This document shows positions 5,176 through 6,399 of a stretch of 6,399 bases of DNA, in pieces. The position numbers and the translations under genes are program-made. Positions within the stretch are counted from its first letter, which is position 1. Each line of letters starts with the position of its first letter. The DNA lies in assembly GCA_027623845.1 (NCBI GenBank), contig JAQBUJ010000200.1:1-6399 (forward strand). Reading direction: 5' to 3'. This stretch comes from Pseudomonadota bacterium. Its GTDB lineage: Bacteria; Pseudomonadota; Alphaproteobacteria; Thalassobaculales; Thalassobaculaceae. Below the pieces are notes generated by a model. The model was not told the DNA's origin. It saw nothing but the letters and a program-made list of their open reading frames with translations, and did no database searches.

Positions 5176-6399
5176 ATGCTTGATCCCCAGGAGGGCGGCC
5201 AAACCCGCCTCTTGTACCCGCGTACACCTTCTGAACCTTATCTGGCTGAACCCTATCTGCCGGAACCTTATCTGCCCCTGGTCAGTGACACCGATCGCCC
5301 GGTGCCGGCCCTGCTGGAAAGCCTGTCTCCAAAAATCGCCGAGTATTTCGCCACGACGGAGCTTGATAGTCCGTGTCTGGCGATGGATCTCGATCTCGTT
5401 GAGGCGGCTTATCTGGACCTGCGCGACGCCTTTGGCGGCGCCCGGGTTCATTTCGCGGTGAAGGCCAATCCAGCCGATGCGGTGATTGCCCGATTGGTCG
5501 CCCTGGGCTCAGCCTTTGACTGCGCCAGTATTCCTGAGATCCAACTCTGCCTCGATCACGGCGTGACGCCGGCGGCGATCAGCTATGGCAACACGATCAA
5601 GAAAGAGCGTGATATCGCGGCGGTCCATGCGTTGGGCGTCTCGCTTTTTGCCTTTGATAGTGAGGCGGAGCTGCACAAGATCGCCCGCTCAGCGCCGGGG
5701 GCATCGGTTTTCTGCCGGGTGCTTTCCGACGGCGAAGGCGCTGAATGGCCGCTTTCCCGCAAGTTCGGCTGCAGCTTCGCCATGGCCGAGGCGCTGATGC
5801 TACAGGCGCGAGATCTGGGCCTCGACGCCGCCGGCATCTCTTTCCATGTCGGCTCTCAGCAAACCGATCCGTCACAATGGGCCCCGGTGCTGGACGCGGT
5901 CGCGGCGTTGTTTGATCGCCTTGACGCCCGCGGATTGTCGTTGCGCCTGCTCAATCTCGGCGGCGGAATGCCGGCTCATTACGACAAACCGGTCATCGCG
6001 GTATCCGGCTATGGCGCGGCGATCATGGCGGCGGTGCGCGACGCCTTCGCCGATCGTTCCCTGCAGTTGATCGTCGAGCCCGGGCGCGGTCTGGTCGGAA
6101 ACGCCGGTGTCATCCAGGCGGAGGTGGTGCTGGTTTCAGTAAAGGAAATCGGCGACGACATGCGCTGGGTCTATCTCGATATCGGCAAGTTTTCCGGCCT
6201 CGCCGAAACCATGGGCGAATCGATCCGCTATCGCGTGCTGAGCTTAAAGGATGACCAGGACAGCGGACCGGTCATCTTGGCCGGCCCAACCTGTGACAGC
6301 GCCGACGTGCTGTACGAGACCTCCGGCTATCATCTGCCGCGCGGATTAAAAGAAGGCGACAAGGTCTGGATCATAAGCACCGGCGCCTATACCACAACC
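5176..6399 (+). CDS. Ornithine decarboxylase (fold-III PLP enzyme, possibly lysine/ornithine), 3'-partial
   Basis: The frame is open for 408 codons to the window end. It should decarboxylate L-ornithine to putrescine in the cytoplasm, the entry to polyamine synthesis. Alanine-racemase-like barrel landmarks: PLP lysine Lys96 in HFAVKANP, FDCAS at 114-118, His224 in FHVGSQ (stacks on PLP), GGG at 262-264 and EPGR at 301-304 (phosphate binding). The second domain carries GPTCDSAD with Cys373 and Asp374, the trans-supplied active-site residues of ornithine decarboxylases. The sequence stops at STGAYTTT, close to the usual C-terminal FNGF region, so probably only a few tens of residues are missing. 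YLDIGKFSGLAETM resembles bacterial lysine/ornithine decarboxylases, so some lysine activity is possible. The N-terminus before SPCLAMDLD is about 65 residues, longer than the roughly 20 usual, and contains three EPYL repeats. It is unrelated in fold to E. coli SpeC/SpeF. Confidence 0.93.
   Translation, partial: MLDPQEGGQTRLLYPRTPSEPYLAEPYLPEPYLPLVSDTDRPVPALLESLSPKIAEYFATTELDSPCLAMDLDLVEAAYLDLRDAFGGARVHFAVKANPADAVIARLVALGSAFDCASIPEIQLCLDHGVTPAAISYGNTIKKERDIAAVHALGVSLFAFDSEAELHKIARSAPGASVFCRVLSDGEGAEWPLSRKFGCSFAMAEALMLQARDLGLDAAGISFHVGSQQTDPSQWAPVLDAVAALFDRLDARGLSLRLLNLGGGMPAHYDKPVIAVSGYGAAIMAAVRDAFADRSLQLIVEPGRGLVGNAGVIQAEVVLVSVKEIGDDMRWVYLDIGKFSGLAETMGESIRYRVLSLKDDQDSGPVILAGPTCDSADVLYETSGYHLPRGLKEGDKVWIISTGAYTTT
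5233..5277 (+). repeat. Three tandem 15-bp repeats in the 5' end of the ornithine decarboxylase gene
   Basis: Units start at 5233, 5248 and 5263, each GAACC(T/C)TATCTG plus one variable codon. They stay in frame with ATG 5176 and encode EPYLA, EPYLP, EPYLP (residues 20-34). The first twelve bases of each unit differ only at a silent T/C position in the second unit, suggesting recent tandem duplication. They lie within the N-terminal extension, ahead of the catalytic barrel. Confidence 0.85.

Noticed and set aside
5087..5461. Forward frame of 124 codons at the start of the decarboxylase region
   Set aside because: Out of frame with the ornithine decarboxylase, whose PLP-lysine motif and ribosome binding site fix frame and start; this frame is its shadow.

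Overview
The window is a GC-rich bacterial chromosomal segment with all genes on the + strand. Gene types and family variants point to an alphaproteobacterium, plausibly Rhodospirillales-like: an alphaproteobacterial-style zinc-loop-less MDR dehydrogenase, a Uup-type ABC-F protein and a fold-III PLP ornithine decarboxylase. Genus cannot be fixed from sequence reading alone. No mobile element, CRISPR array, tRNA or rRNA was seen.

Layout. Positions 3-803 hold the C-terminal part of an MDR-family oxidoreductase whose start lies upstream of the window. It is followed by a PaaI-type hotdog thioesterase (818-1237, 14-bp gap) and a stand-alone DUF4392 / D-glutamate cyclase-like protein (1258-2307, 20-bp gap). 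These three look like one transcription unit. A 76-bp gap with a weak promoter-like pair leads to uup (2384-4249). uup overlaps by 4 bp (ATGA) an AmiD/AmpD-like peptidoglycan amidase with a C-terminal peptidoglycan-binding domain (4246-5010). A 165-bp intergenic region (5011-5175) precedes a 3'-truncated ornithine decarboxylase gene (5176 to the window end). That last gene is complete at its 5' end and has a clear ribosome binding site.

How the genes may relate. The dehydrogenase and thioesterase are generic acyl-CoA or carbonyl metabolism enzymes. The DUF4392 protein (family activity: D-glutamate to 5-oxo-D-proline) and the N-acetylmuramoyl-L-alanine amidase both touch products of peptidoglycan turnover, which is suggestive but unproven. 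Ornithine decarboxylase starts polyamine (putrescine) synthesis and appears to be separately controlled through its leader.

Most worth a second look: (1) the ornithine decarboxylase leader, with a 19-codon upstream reading frame, mutually exclusive short pairings and a hairpin followed by five T; (2) a dnaX-identical A AAA AAG heptamer in uup, where a -1 slip would end the protein just before its C-terminal domain; (3) three tandem 15-bp repeats encoding EPYL units in an N-terminal extension of the decarboxylase; (4) the amidase with a peptidoglycan-binding domain but no signal peptide.
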